The notes under the pieces are model-generated. The model was not told where the DNA came from. It worked only from the letters and a program-made list of their open reading frames with translations, and searched no databases. A DNA stretch of 12,271 bases from assembly GCA_018814465.1 (NCBI GenBank), contig JAHIZR010000061.1, positions 1 through 12,271 of the forward strand, given 5' to 3'. Positions 1-7,976 of the stretch are shown here, one piece after another (the first letter of the stretch is position 1; the number at the start of each line of letters is the position of its first letter). The position numbers and the translations under genes were made by a program. This DNA comes from a bacterium (GTDB lineage: Bacteria > Electryoneota > RPQS01).

Positions 1-1097
1 CCGCGATCCAGCGTCTTCCCGAATCCGGTTTCCTCCGCTTCGATCACACGCGAGATATGCACATGCCGGTCTTTGATTTCGGGAAACTGCTCGGCCATGA
101 TATCAATCACAACCGGAACCAGCTTGTAGATAAACGGATCATGCATATTCAGCTTGCGTCCGAATCGCGCCGCTCGCCGCAGAATGCTTCTCAGTACATG
201 CCCGCGTCCCTCATTGCCCGGCATAGCACCGTCTCCGATGGCGAAAGTCAGGCAGCGCAGATGATCCGCGATGACGCGATGCGGAACGCCCGCGCTCCCA
301 CTGTCATAAGGAACGGAGCTTAGACTCGCAATCTCCTGAATAATCGGTTGAAAAAGATCGGTGTCATAGTTCGAGTGTACATTATTCAGGACGGTGGTTA
401 ATCGTTCCAGCCCGGCTCCTGTATCGACATGCTTGGCGGGAAGGGGAATGTTACTGCCGTCCTTCTGCGTATCGAACTGAATAAACACCAAATTCCAGAG
501 TTCGATATAGCGCTGTGAATCCGTATTCACGAAGGCTTTCGGATTCGAATCATATGCTGGTCCGCGATCGATGTGAATCTCACTGCACGGCCCCGAAGGA
601 CCAGTATCACCCATTGACCACCAGTTGTCTTTCGCCCCGCAGCGCAGCACATGTAAAGGATCGATATCGGTTTCATTGCGCCAGAGCGTTTCCGCCTCGT
701 CATCCGTTTCAAAAACAGTTGCGTAAAGCTTGTCCTTGGGCAGACCATAACCCTTTGTCATCAACTCCCAGCCCCAGACAATCGCCTCCTTCTTGAAATA
801 ATCGCCGAAACTCCAGTTGCCGAGCATCTCGAAAAAAGTATGATGGTAGAGCGATTGTCCGACCTCATCAAGATCGTTATGCTTTCCGGAAACGCGGATA
901 CACTTTTGCGTATCTGCGACGCGCCGTGATGTCGGCTGGCGCTGTCCCAGAAAATAGGGCTTGAACTGATTCATCCCCGCGTTGGTGAAGAGCAGGGTAG
1001 GATCATCCTGGGGGATAACCGGAGCCGAAGGAACTATCTGGTGCTGGTGTTCACGAAAGAAATCAAGGAACTTCGCGCGAACTTCTTTAGAGGTCAT
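1..1097 (-). CDS. alaS: Alanyl-tRNA synthetase, N-terminal part (cut by window edge)
   Basis: Charges tRNA-Ala with alanine in the cytoplasm; a class II synthetase. The minus strand translates without stop from an ATG at 1095-1097 to the window edge, giving 365 residues of a protein usually near 870. What is visible is the catalytic core: a start like MTSKEVRAKFLDFF, then DPTLLFTNAGMNQFKPYFLG (about residues 32-51), CIRVSGKHNDL, and HHTFFEMLGNWSFGDYFKK (about 85-103), all hallmark AlaRS blocks. Near the edge it reads RVIEAEETGFGKTLDRG, also typical. The editing and C-Ala domains lie outside the window. There is no clear Shine-Dalgarno before the ATG. It is the last gene of the visible run, 76 bases after a barrel-like protein. 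Placement downstream of recA-recX is a widespread bacterial arrangement. Confidence 0.97.
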   Translation of the reverse strand, partial: MTSKEVRAKFLDFFREHQHQIVPSAPVIPQDDPTLLFTNAGMNQFKPYFLGQRQPTSRRVADTQKCIRVSGKHNDLDEVGQSLYHHTFFEMLGNWSFGDYFKKEAIVWGWELMTKGYGLPKDKLYATVFETDDEAETLWRNETDIDPLHVLRCGAKDNWWSMGDTGPSGPCSEIHIDRGPAYDSNPKAFVNTDSQRYIELWNLVFIQFDTQKDGSNIPLPAKHVDTGAGLERLTTVLNNVHSNYDTDLFQPIIQEIASLSSVPYDSGSAGVPHRVIADHLRCLTFAIGDGAMPGNEGRGHVLRSILRRAARFGRKLNMHDPFIYKLVPVVIDIMAEQFPEIKDRHVHISRVIEAEETGFGKTLDR

Positions 1098-1125
1098 GGA
1101 AATGCTTTAGTAAGTGGTTTGAACA

Positions 1126-1155
1126 CAGGAAGCGTTGATTTACGCCGATCTCCTG
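1126..1155 (-). promoter_or_regulatory. Imperfect hairpin in the alaS leader
   Basis: In the 76-base gap before alaS, CAGGA (1126-1130) pairs with TCCTG (1151-1155), and inside it GCGT (1132-1135) pairs with ACGC (1142-1145) across a 6-base loop. The internal loop is asymmetric, 1 base against 5. There is no U-run, so it is not a standard intrinsic terminator. It might be a leader structure or protein site for alaS. The rest of the gap shows no convincing promoter. The pairing is modest and could be chance. Confidence 0.25.
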
Positions 1156-1173
1156 ATAGGATTAACTGCTTAA

Positions 1174-1815
1174 TTAGTTTAAAACCATCGAGAATCCGAG
1201 CTGCAAACCGATATAGCCGGTAGCCGCGGAATTTTTTAGTTTTAACACGTCAGTCATGGGTTGTGCGACGATCAGCTTCGCGCCGATGCCGGATACATTC
1301 GGATTGCGGAGCATGAAATGTGCTACGCCTCGTAATAGAGCGGACTGACCCCGCACTACATGATTGTCGATTTCATACTGATAGCGGTAAGGATTGACAT
1401 CTTTGTCTTCCACCGCGCTCCACCAAGCCGCCGATACACCCGGACCAACTCGAAACTTGCGCAATCCCCCCGGCTGCCAGAAGAAATCGCAAGCTAACTC
1501 CGTCTGATGAAACCGCACATTGAAATCGGTCGGCGGAAGGGGATAGTCTTTAATGTTTCCGTTGGTGGAAAGAAATCCGAACGACGGAGAAAAGGAGAAT
1601 CTTCCGAACAGAGGAAATAAGCCGTCCATCACAATGGCAGTTCCGAAGGAGCCGGGCGTCACCCGGTCAGCCTCCGTATCCTGATGCACGACAAGCCCCG
1701 TCGGAGAAACAAACCCCATCATTACTTCCGCATAGCTTAACGCATAAGCCGCCGGGAGCGAATAGCCGAACAGCATCAGTAGCAGCATGCAGGCAGCAGT
1801 CTTTCTTCTCGTCAT
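1174..1815 (-). CDS. Exported, probable outer-membrane beta-barrel protein (second of two)
   Basis: Function not recognised. The 213-residue product begins with basic residues (MTRRK), a hydrophobic stretch to about residue 20, and a likely signal-peptidase site near AAYALS, so it should be exported. The mature part alternates polar and hydrophobic or aromatic residues and is rich in glycine, for example LFPLFGRFSFSPSFGF (about 66-81) and a closing strand TGYIGLQLGFSMVLN with an aromatic third from the end. That is the look of a small outer-membrane barrel. The ATG is backed by GGAG at 1822-1825, six bases upstream. It sits between recX and alaS. A patch around MDGLFPLF...PSFGF resembles MDSPLF...PSFFF in the exported protein between recA and recX, so the two may be diverged paralogues. 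A soluble periplasmic beta-protein is the alternative. Confidence 0.72.
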   Translation of the reverse strand: MTRRKTAACMLLLMLFGYSLPAAYALSYAEVMMGFVSPTGLVVHQDTEADRVTPGSFGTAIVMDGLFPLFGRFSFSPSFGFLSTNGNIKDYPLPPTDFNVRFHQTELACDFFWQPGGLRKFRVGPGVSAAWWSAVEDKDVNPYRYQYEIDNHVVRGQSALLRGVAHFMLRNPNVSGIGAKLIVAQPMTDVLKLKNSAATGYIGLQLGFSMVLN

Positions 1816-1867
1816 AAGAGTCTCCGGAATTGGTAATAGAACGCTTGAAAAGAAAGATTACAAGCCG

Positions 1868-2383
1868 CTATATCAAATCTCCATTTTGTTGGATGAGATC
1901 ATCCAGCTTTTCGATCAAACCGAAAATGGTTTGTGGGCGAAATCCGCGACGGCCCAGCAGTCCGGCGATGCGCCGATTGCGAGCATCCCGTTCAAGCGAG
2001 GCGTATTGCTGAAGCTTGCTTTTGACGAGTCTCAGTGCCATTGCAGTCTCGTCCTCATCGGAAACCATTCTGGTCGTGGTTTCCCGAGCGAGCGCGGAGG
2101 GAATTCTCCTGCTGACCAAGTCCTGTACTAATGAAATCCGTCCTCGCGGATGCGATTGACAGCGTGCCCGAATAAACTCTTCGGCAAAGCTGGCGTCGTT
2201 CAGAAGCTTCTTTTCCTTCAGACGCTCAATTGCACGTTTTATCTCGTCCTCAGTATAGCCGCGATCCTGCAGTTTCTCGGCAAGCTTTCGTTCCGCATAA
2301 GGCCGCGCGGACAGAAGCCGGACGGCATAGTGGAGTATCGGCATACGCTCCGCCTTTGAACGGGTATCGCGACGTTGTTTCAT
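1868..2383 (-). CDS. recX: Regulatory protein RecX
   Basis: RecX binds inside the RecA filament groove and modulates RecA activity, generally inhibiting filament growth. The 171-residue product is alpha-helical, basic and made of three repeated three-helix units. The first unit shows the family signature (HYAVRLLSARPYAERKLAEKL, about residues 18-38, followed by RGYTEDEIKRAIERL), and the second has LLNDASFAEEFIRAR (about 60-74). An ATG at 2383 was preferred over one 57 bases upstream because the longer form would run into the preceding gene, which ends at 2389; this leaves a 5-base gap. No strong ribosome binding site is visible. It is one gene away from recA rather than adjacent, with an exported protein gene in between. 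Identification rests on the motifs and context. Confidence 0.93.
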   Translation of the reverse strand: MKQRRDTRSKAERMPILHYAVRLLSARPYAERKLAEKLQDRGYTEDEIKRAIERLKEKKLLNDASFAEEFIRARCQSHPRGRISLVQDLVSRRIPSALARETTTRMVSDEDETAMALRLVKSKLQQYASLERDARNRRIAGLLGRRGFRPQTIFGLIEKLDDLIQQNGDLI

Positions 2384-2388
2384 CGCTA

Positions 2389-2994
2389 TTACTCGCGAGC
2401 GAATCTGGTATCGAAAGCGATGCCGATCTGAATCGTCCACGCCTTGGCCGGACCGATGGTTGTCATGCCTGAAGGTTCATCCAACCCGAAATGATAGGAC
2501 GCTTCGGCTATGACTCCGAGACCGGTCGTCCTGCTGGGTGTTTTCGCCCCGATATGAATGGATGCGGTCGGAAATTCACCATCGAAGGATTCATCATACC
2601 CTAAGCCCGCATAACGAGGCTTGATGTCGCCATGTGCGATTGTATAGCCGGCGCCAAGGCCGGCGTAAAGCGCGGGGAGAGTATGCGTCCTGACAGACAA
2701 TCTGCCGCCTAATTCGATCTGGAAGTAGGTTGAGTTTCTGCCGGGATCAGGATCTCCCGTGACATTATTCCAGAAAAAGAACGAAGGTCCATAGTAGAAT
2801 AAAGGAGAATCCATGTCGACTCGTAAACCGAATGCATACCCGCCGCCATCGCCAAACAGCCTGTCCACGACAATTCCGTTCGCTTTAGGTCGCTCGGAGT
2901 TGGCGTAGCCGGTAGTCGCGATGATCTGGCTAGCATATAGCGGGGATGCCGCTAAGATCAGTGTGACGATTAGGCGAGTCAAAACAACAAACAT
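2389..2994 (-). CDS. Exported, probable outer-membrane beta-barrel protein (first of two)
   Basis: Function not recognised. Taken from the ATG at 2992-2994, the protein has 201 residues and opens with a good signal peptide (MFVVLTRLIVTLILAASPLYAS, cleavage likely after ASPLYA). A start 69 bases upstream would overlap recA and place a charged, arginine-rich stretch before the signal, so it was rejected. The mature part is glycine and aromatic rich with alternating residues, including PLFYYGPSFFFW, ALYAGLGAGYTIA and a last strand like AWTIQIGIAFDTRF. That pattern fits an 8-strand-like outer-membrane barrel. It lies 4 bases after the recA stop and 5 before recX, so it must be co-transcribed with both. 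Nothing in the sequence ties it to DNA repair. It partly resembles the exported protein at 1174-1815. Confidence 0.75.
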   Translation of the reverse strand: MFVVLTRLIVTLILAASPLYASQIIATTGYANSERPKANGIVVDRLFGDGGGYAFGLRVDMDSPLFYYGPSFFFWNNVTGDPDPGRNSTYFQIELGGRLSVRTHTLPALYAGLGAGYTIAHGDIKPRYAGLGYDESFDGEFPTASIHIGAKTPSRTTGLGVIAEASYHFGLDEPSGMTTIGPAKAWTIQIGIAFDTRFARE

Positions 2995-2998
2995 GACT

Positions 2999-4093
2999 TT
3001 ACTTACTTGCGGCGGCTTTTTTTGCTTTCGGTACTGCCGTCGGCTTCTCCGGTCCGGTACCATTTGTGGATTTGTCAGGATCGAGAAGTAGCGCGAATCC
3101 CAATTCCTGTCTTACTTCATCTTCTATTTTAGCGAGCGTGTCTGACTGTTCCTTAAGAAGCTCTACAACCCGGTCGCGGCCTTGACCGAGTCTATCTTCT
3201 TTATAGCTGTACCAAGTGCCGGATTTGGATACGATATTCATCTGAACCGCAAGATCGAGCACATCGCCGACATGCTGAATACCTTTTCCGTATAGAATAT
3301 CGAATTCTGCTGTTCGGAAAGGCGCCGCGACCTTGTTTTTTACAACCTTAACCTTCGTTCGGTTCCCGATGGATTCTTCCCCATCTTTAATCGTTGAGAC
3401 CCGGCGAATCTCCATTCTAATCGTACTATAGAACTTGAGCGCATTACCGCCGGTCGTGGTTTCCGGATTACCGAACATCACACCGATCTTCATTCTGAGC
3501 TGGTTGATAAAAATCAGGCTGGTGCGGGAACGCGAGACAACCGCCGTCAGTTTTCTCAAAGCTTGACTCATCAATCGTGCTTGCAGGCCGGGCAGAGAAT
3601 CTCCCATTTCGCCTTCAATCTCTGCTTTAGGTACGAGCGCGGCAACCGAGTCAATTACAACGACATCAAGAGCGCCGGATCGAATCAGCATTTCTGCGAT
3701 TTCGAGCGCCTGTTCTCCTGTATCTGGCTGACTCAAGAGCAGATCGTCAATATCGACACCAAGCGCTCTGGAATAAACCGGATCCAGAGCATGTTCGGCG
3801 TCGATAATCGCCGCTTTTCCGCCTGCTTTTTGAGCTTGTGCGATAATGGTTAGGGCCAGCGTTGTTTTGCCCGACGATTCCGGTCCGTAGATTTCGATAA
3901 CCCGGCCGCGGGGAACGCCGCCGACTCCCAATGCCGCGTCAAGCGATAGTGCTCCTGTACTGATGACGTCGATTTTTTGAATCGGTCCGTGATCTCCCAT
4001 CCGCATGATCGAACCCTTCCCATACTGCTTGTCGATCTGCTGCAGAGTGATGTCCAGGTTCTTTTGTTTTTCCTTATCGAATTCCTTTGCCAT
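2999..4093 (-). CDS. recA: Recombinase RecA
   Basis: Forms ATP-dependent filaments on single-stranded DNA for homologous recombination and for inducing LexA self-cleavage. The 364-residue product has all core elements: Walker A GPESSGKT (residues 70-77), the catalytic Glu at about 100 in DAEHALDP, Walker B VVVIDSVAAL (144-153), loop 1 after it, and loop 2 in FINQLRMKIGVMFGNPETTTGG (about 195-216). The start MAKEFDKEKQKNLD is typical, though the ribosome binding site is weak. It is slightly longer than E. coli RecA because of a C-terminal tail ending KPTAVPKAKKAAASK, which has five lysines and no acidic residue. The gene follows a TPR lipoprotein gene by 27 bases. No E. coli-type (CTGT-N8-ACAG) or Gram-positive-type LexA box is visible in that gap. 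Confidence 0.99.
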   Translation of the reverse strand: MAKEFDKEKQKNLDITLQQIDKQYGKGSIMRMGDHGPIQKIDVISTGALSLDAALGVGGVPRGRVIEIYGPESSGKTTLALTIIAQAQKAGGKAAIIDAEHALDPVYSRALGVDIDDLLLSQPDTGEQALEIAEMLIRSGALDVVVIDSVAALVPKAEIEGEMGDSLPGLQARLMSQALRKLTAVVSRSRTSLIFINQLRMKIGVMFGNPETTTGGNALKFYSTIRMEIRRVSTIKDGEESIGNRTKVKVVKNKVAAPFRTAEFDILYGKGIQHVGDVLDLAVQMNIVSKSGTWYSYKEDRLGQGRDRVVELLKEQSDTLAKIEDEVRQELGFALLLDPDKSTNGTGPEKPTAVPKAKKAAASK

Positions 4094-4120
4094 ATTATTG
4101 CCCGCGTGTGTGATGAATGA

Positions 4121-5614
4121 TTACGGTTGAATTTGTTCGGATAATTTATTAGCAAGAGTGCGCGCTTTCGTACGGACAAAAGCGTAATTGAGGTCATTGA
4201 GCCCATTAAAGTCAGCCGCTTTCCTGGAATACTCATAGGCTGTGTTCAGGTCCTGACTGCCGGAATAGGCCAGAGCAAGGTGATAAAGAGAATAGGCATT
4301 CTCCAGATTGCCAAGATCGAATTCCTTAACGGCTGTCGTAAAATCCGAGTCCGCGAGTGCCAGCATTCCTATTAATTCGTGAGATTGTCGAATTTGATTT
4401 GGGTTTCCTGTTTTGACAGCGGCTCGGCTGTAAGCTTCCGTTTTGATACGGGCTGAAGCCAAATCCTTCCGCTTCAGGGCGATCCGGGCTTCATTATAGA
4501 GCAGAGAGCGTTCTGCCTGCTGTTTGAGGTTGTCTGGAAGTTCCGAAAGGGCGATTATGCGATGAGATTCCGTGAAACGAGCCTGTGCTTCGTCATATTG
4601 TTCTGACTCATAAAACAGTTCTCCGAGTGTATTCAAGTCATTTGCCATCGTCGCGAGATCCTGCGCTTTCGAAGCGATTTCGTATTGCTGCTCAATGGTT
4701 TTGATCGCACTGACCAGGTTCCCCTCATGAGCATAGGTCACGGCAATCGCGAAGTAAGCTTCTCTTCGCTGGCCGTCATCTTCGGCGGCTTCAAGCAGCT
4801 TTTCCAATTCCATCCGCGCATCAGCCATCCTGTCAAGGTAAGTCAAGTCTGACGCGATACCGATTTGCGAGAAGGTAAAATCCGGTCGGACTTCGAGCGC
4901 CTTGCGATAGTTTTTTATTGATTCTTCGAATCGTCCCATTTTCATCAGCAGCTCGGCATAGGAGTCGTAGGGATTGGGATCATTCGGAATCAACTGAATA
5001 TAGTGCTGGAAAGTCTCCTCCGCTTCTTCGTATTTGCCAAGCGCGCGATAGGAGTAGCCGAGATTATTAAATGGAGCCGAAAACTCAGGAGCCAATGCAA
5101 TAGCTTTTGTATATTGCGTAATTGCTTGCGCGTACTTCTGCTGTTTGTAGTAATAATTACCCAGAAGGTCGTGTGCGCGCGCGTCTTTCGGGTACGATGA
5201 GACGAGCTTTCGCAAGTTTCTGCCTTGTGCGAGTAGATCTCCTTCGACAGCCGAAACATAGGCCATGATCAGCAGTCGCTCTCCCTCTGAAGCATTCTCG
5301 GAATACTTCACTGCCAATCTTAAGGATTCCATGGAATCCTTATTGGTCGGTTGGGCAAGGGCTAACGCCAGATAGCCGAGCGCGAATTCGGAATCTTCCG
5401 CGACGCACTTCTCAAGGATGCCGCGTGACTGCTGATTCAGCAGGCGTTCATGCATATCCCTTCCTTGAAGGTAGAGCTCCCGAGCTGTGTCCGAGTCCGT
5501 GGAAATCGGAATAAGTCCGTCATCGATTTTCGATTGGCAGCCCGTTAGTCCAGCCAGAATCAAAACGGCAGTTAGCGCGATTACGAGGTGTTGTCCAGTC
5601 TGATGCATATTCAT
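4121..5614 (-). CDS. TPR-repeat lipoprotein
   Basis: A membrane-anchored protein of about 497 residues with tetratricopeptide repeats, which usually hold protein partners; the exact role is unknown. The start shown gives a short N-region, a hydrophobic stretch and the lipobox LTGC with Cys at about residue 26, so it should be a lipoprotein. Clear TPR units run from about residue 144 to 250, for example HDLLGNYYYKQQKYAQAITQ, NNLGYSYRALGKYEEAEETF and DSYAELLMKMGRFEESIKNY. A second, weaker TPR block follows (AYFAIAVTYAHEGNLVSAI, then NTLGELFYESEQYDEAQARF). ATGs at 5614 and 5608 are both possible; GGA at 5616-5618 is better spaced for 5608. An ATG at 5668 would overlap the upstream gene and bury the signal peptide. 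It lies immediately upstream of recA. Confidence 0.88.
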   Translation of the reverse strand: MNMHQTGQHLVIALTAVLILAGLTGCQSKIDDGLIPISTDSDTARELYLQGRDMHERLLNQQSRGILEKCVAEDSEFALGYLALALAQPTNKDSMESLRLAVKYSENASEGERLLIMAYVSAVEGDLLAQGRNLRKLVSSYPKDARAHDLLGNYYYKQQKYAQAITQYTKAIALAPEFSAPFNNLGYSYRALGKYEEAEETFQHYIQLIPNDPNPYDSYAELLMKMGRFEESIKNYRKALEVRPDFTFSQIGIASDLTYLDRMADARMELEKLLEAAEDDGQRREAYFAIAVTYAHEGNLVSAIKTIEQQYEIASKAQDLATMANDLNTLGELFYESEQYDEAQARFTESHRIIALSELPDNLKQQAERSLLYNEARIALKRKDLASARIKTEAYSRAAVKTGNPNQIRQSHELIGMLALADSDFTTAVKEFDLGNLENAYSLYHLALAYSGSQDLNTAYEYSRKAADFNGLNDLNYAFVRTKARTLANKLSEQIQP

Positions 5615-5642
5615 TATCCGTAAGCAAAGTAAGTTTGGTCCG

Positions 5643-6113
5643 CTAAACCGGACGACCGGTTTCGGCATAGGTTTTCAGACGGTCTATCCAGTGTCGATAT
5701 TGTGTGATAAATGCGCCGATGGTGATCTTCTCGAGCATTTTTCCGAGCAGGCCTTTCATCTCATAGTCGATGGAAAGGGTAAGGCTGCATGAGTCTTCTT
5801 CAACTTGTTCCAACCGGAAGATAAACTTCATGTACTTTGCCTTGTCCTGGAGTTTCATCGATCCGCCGATTGGGGATTCGACAAACATCTCGCCATCGGT
5901 CAAATGCGTGATACGGGTATCCAGAGTTTCGATTTTCCCGCCGACATCAAGGCGAAAATGCCGAACAGAGTCGATCTTTAGAATGCCTTTGGGTTCGATT
6001 TCGAGGTCTCGTACATTGGGCGCCCAGAAGGCGACTTCCTTCGGATCGGTAAGCAATGTCCAAACCCGGCTGCGTTTGGAATGTATTTCACAAATAATAG
6101 ACTGTAGTGACAA
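5643..6113 (-). CDS. SRPBCC (START-like) domain protein
   Basis: A 156-residue protein with the sequence character of the SRPBCC or polyketide-cyclase/COQ10-like fold, a beta-grip pocket that binds hydrophobic ligands. Evidence is the N-terminal strand plus helix pattern with RVWTLLTDPKEVAFWAPNV (about residues 15-33), a series of beta strands (GGKIETLDTRITHLTDGEMF), and a long C-terminal helix (GAFITQYRHWIDRLKTYAE). No ligand or enzyme activity can be assigned. There is no signal peptide, so it is cytoplasmic. The start is a TTG at 6111-6113, supported by GGAG at 6120-6123 six bases upstream; no suitable ATG exists nearby. It follows thpR by 25 bases and precedes the TPR lipoprotein, so it belongs to the same transcribed run. 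Confidence 0.8.
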   Translation of the reverse strand: MSLQSIICEIHSKRSRVWTLLTDPKEVAFWAPNVRDLEIEPKGILKIDSVRHFRLDVGGKIETLDTRITHLTDGEMFVESPIGGSMKLQDKAKYMKFIFRLEQVEEDSCSLTLSIDYEMKGLLGKMLEKITIGAFITQYRHWIDRLKTYAETGRPV

Positions 6114-6138
6114 GCAAGACTCCGGATTTAATTAGACT

Positions 6139-6711
6139 TTAGGTGTTCAGCTTGGTTGCGGTACCTAAGGTGAAAGATTTTAATTCTTCATATCGCGCGC
6201 CTTCACTGCTGAGATGACTCCGCATCAGCGAGAGGTGATCAACATAAAACAATTCGCTGCGCATTTTAAAACTCAAAAACGCGTCCGTGATTCGCTTTTT
6301 CCCTATAGGCTCTTTAATGCGAGCCACGGTAAGATGAGGCCGGAACTCTCGTTCTTCCTTCGGAAAGCCCAGCGCTTCCATCGCGTCATCGACCTTTCTT
6401 TGCAGAATAGTCAATTCGTCTGGGGCTGTAATCCCTGCCCAAAAGACTCTCGGGCGACGCGGATTGGGAAAGACTCCGGTTCCGGCAATACGAATCGAGA
6501 AGCGGTGACTTGCATCGACAATAGAGCGCAGTGAATCGTTAATTCGTTCTACCAAATCACGATCGACATCCCCCAGGAACTTGAGCGTTAAGTGCATCCC
6601 CGTCGGTTCGGTCCAGCGAACGCCTTTCCCTAACCAGGCAATAGACTCTTTTGGTAGAGCAAGCAGATCTTTCCACTCATCGGGCAGGTTTATCGCAATG
6701 AAAAGTCGCAT
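6139..6711 (-). CDS. thpR: RNA 2',3'-cyclic phosphodiesterase (2'-5' RNA ligase family)
   Basis: Member of the 2H phosphoesterase superfamily (LigT/ThpR), which opens 2',3'-cyclic phosphates on RNA ends and can join tRNA halves through a 2'-5' bond in vitro. The 190-residue product starts MRLFIAINLP, the standard family opening, and carries both HxTx motifs: HLTL at residues 40-43 and HLTV at 126-129, each followed by the usual context (KFLGDV; ARIKEP). Length is normal for the family. The start codon overlaps the cinA stop in a TAATG, which suggests coupled translation. The pairing cinA-thpR upstream of recA is common in bacteria, so the context supports the call. The cellular substrate is not known for most members. 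Confidence 0.95.
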   Translation of the reverse strand: MRLFIAINLPDEWKDLLALPKESIAWLGKGVRWTEPTGMHLTLKFLGDVDRDLVERINDSLRSIVDASHRFSIRIAGTGVFPNPRRPRVFWAGITAPDELTILQRKVDDAMEALGFPKEEREFRPHLTVARIKEPIGKKRITDAFLSFKMRSELFYVDHLSLMRSHLSSEGARYEELKSFTLGTATKLNT

Positions 6712-7976
6712 TACTCAACTGAATCGATCAACGACTTGTAAAGTTCGTAGAGCAATAAATGGGTTGCACGCAGTTTTACGCGCTCTCTGTCCGCGGCACC
6801 AAGCTGCAATAATTTGGTATGCGTTTCATTTTCAGAAGAGATCGCGATCCAGACCGTTCCCACGGGTTTTTCCGGTGTCCCGCCATCAGGTCCGGCGATG
6901 CCTGTCGTTGCCGTACTCCAGTGTGCTCCGGAATTAATCCGAGCTCCTTCAGCCATAGCGACCGCAACTTGCTCCGAGACAGCACCATGCGCTTGGATCA
7001 GCTCGTTCGGAACACTTAGCAATTCGTTCTTCGCACGGTTGGAATAAGTGATGAATCCCCGTTCGAACCAATTGGAAGATCCGGGAATATCCGTCAAGCG
7101 GCTGCAGATTAAGCCTCCCGTGCAGCTTTCCGCCACGGCGAGTTTCTGACAGCGGTTCAGGAGAATATCGCCGATAACCCGTTCGATGCGGACTGTACCC
7201 AAGCCGTAAACATGTTCTCCGGCACACTCCCGAATGATACTCTCCGCGCTTGCGATCTGGAACTCCGCTTCGTGAGGATCATTTGATCTCGCAGTCAGCC
7301 GCACATCCAGCAAACCATGATTGGGTAGATACGCCAGCTCGACATATTGCTCGATCAGGCTGCGGTCACCCATCGTTTCGACCAGCAATGATTCACCGAT
7401 TCCCGCCATTCGGAGTGTCTTCATCAGTCGGCACATATCAGGATAGGCTTCCCGGACGACCGGGATGACATAGTCATCCATGATGTCCCGCATCTCTTGC
7501 GGCACGCCCGGCAGCGCAAAGAGGTGTTTGCCGTCCTTCTCAATGTGAATGCCTGCCGCTGTGCCGCCCTGATTATGAATTCGAGTCGCGCCCTGCAAAA
7601 CCAAAAACTGATTTTCTGAAACAGGCGGCACTGCTCTGCCGAATCGCTTAAAAATTCCCTCCACATGCTCCTGCTGTTCAGGATCAACGACTAACGGCAT
7701 CTCGAATACGCTGCTGAGCGCATCACGGGTGAGGTCGTCGGGCGTCGGTCCCAATCCTCCGGTAATGACTACAATATCCGCGTGTGTCATCGCTTGCCGA
7801 ACAGCGGCGATAATCTCGTCCATCCGGTCTGCTGTCGTGGTTGCCCGGCGCACATCGACTCCCGCTTGAACCAGGGAACGGCCAATATAGGCGGCATTGC
7901 CGTTCACTGTCCGGCCCTGCAAAATTTCATCACCAATAGTCAGAATCTCGCCGAGAATCGTCACCTGAGGACTCAT
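6711..7976 (-). CDS. cinA: CinA: MoCF-like domain plus nicotinamide-nucleotide amidase
   Basis: Full-length two-domain CinA of 421 residues. The N-terminal COG1058 (molybdopterin-binding-like) domain, about residues 8-170, contains GDEILQGRTVNGNAAYIG and VVITGGLGPTPDDLTRDAL; some homologues hydrolyse ADP-ribose. The C-terminal domain, about 265-418, is the PncC amidase that deamidates nicotinamide mononucleotide to nicotinate mononucleotide in pyridine nucleotide salvage. It shows ESCTGG with Ser284, ITYSNRAK with Tyr311 and Lys316 (the spacing expected for the catalytic Ser-Tyr-Lys), and TGIAGPDGGTPEKPVGTVWIA. The ATG overlaps the pgpA stop in ATGA and has GGGAG at 7984-7988, seven bases upstream. 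The name refers to competence induction in pneumococcus, but no competence genes are seen here. Confidence 0.96.
   Translation of the reverse strand: MSPQVTILGEILTIGDEILQGRTVNGNAAYIGRSLVQAGVDVRRATTTADRMDEIIAAVRQAMTHADIVVITGGLGPTPDDLTRDALSSVFEMPLVVDPEQQEHVEGIFKRFGRAVPPVSENQFLVLQGATRIHNQGGTAAGIHIEKDGKHLFALPGVPQEMRDIMDDYVIPVVREAYPDMCRLMKTLRMAGIGESLLVETMGDRSLIEQYVELAYLPNHGLLDVRLTARSNDPHEAEFQIASAESIIRECAGEHVYGLGTVRIERVIGDILLNRCQKLAVAESCTGGLICSRLTDIPGSSNWFERGFITYSNRAKNELLSVPNELIQAHGAVSEQVAVAMAEGARINSGAHWSTATTGIAGPDGGTPEKPVGTVWIAISSENETHTKLLQLGAADRERVKLRATHLLLYELYKSLIDSVE

Noticed and set aside
515..796. Plus-strand frames in the first kilobase
   Set aside because: They are antisense to alaS, which reads unbroken on the minus strand with strong motif matches.
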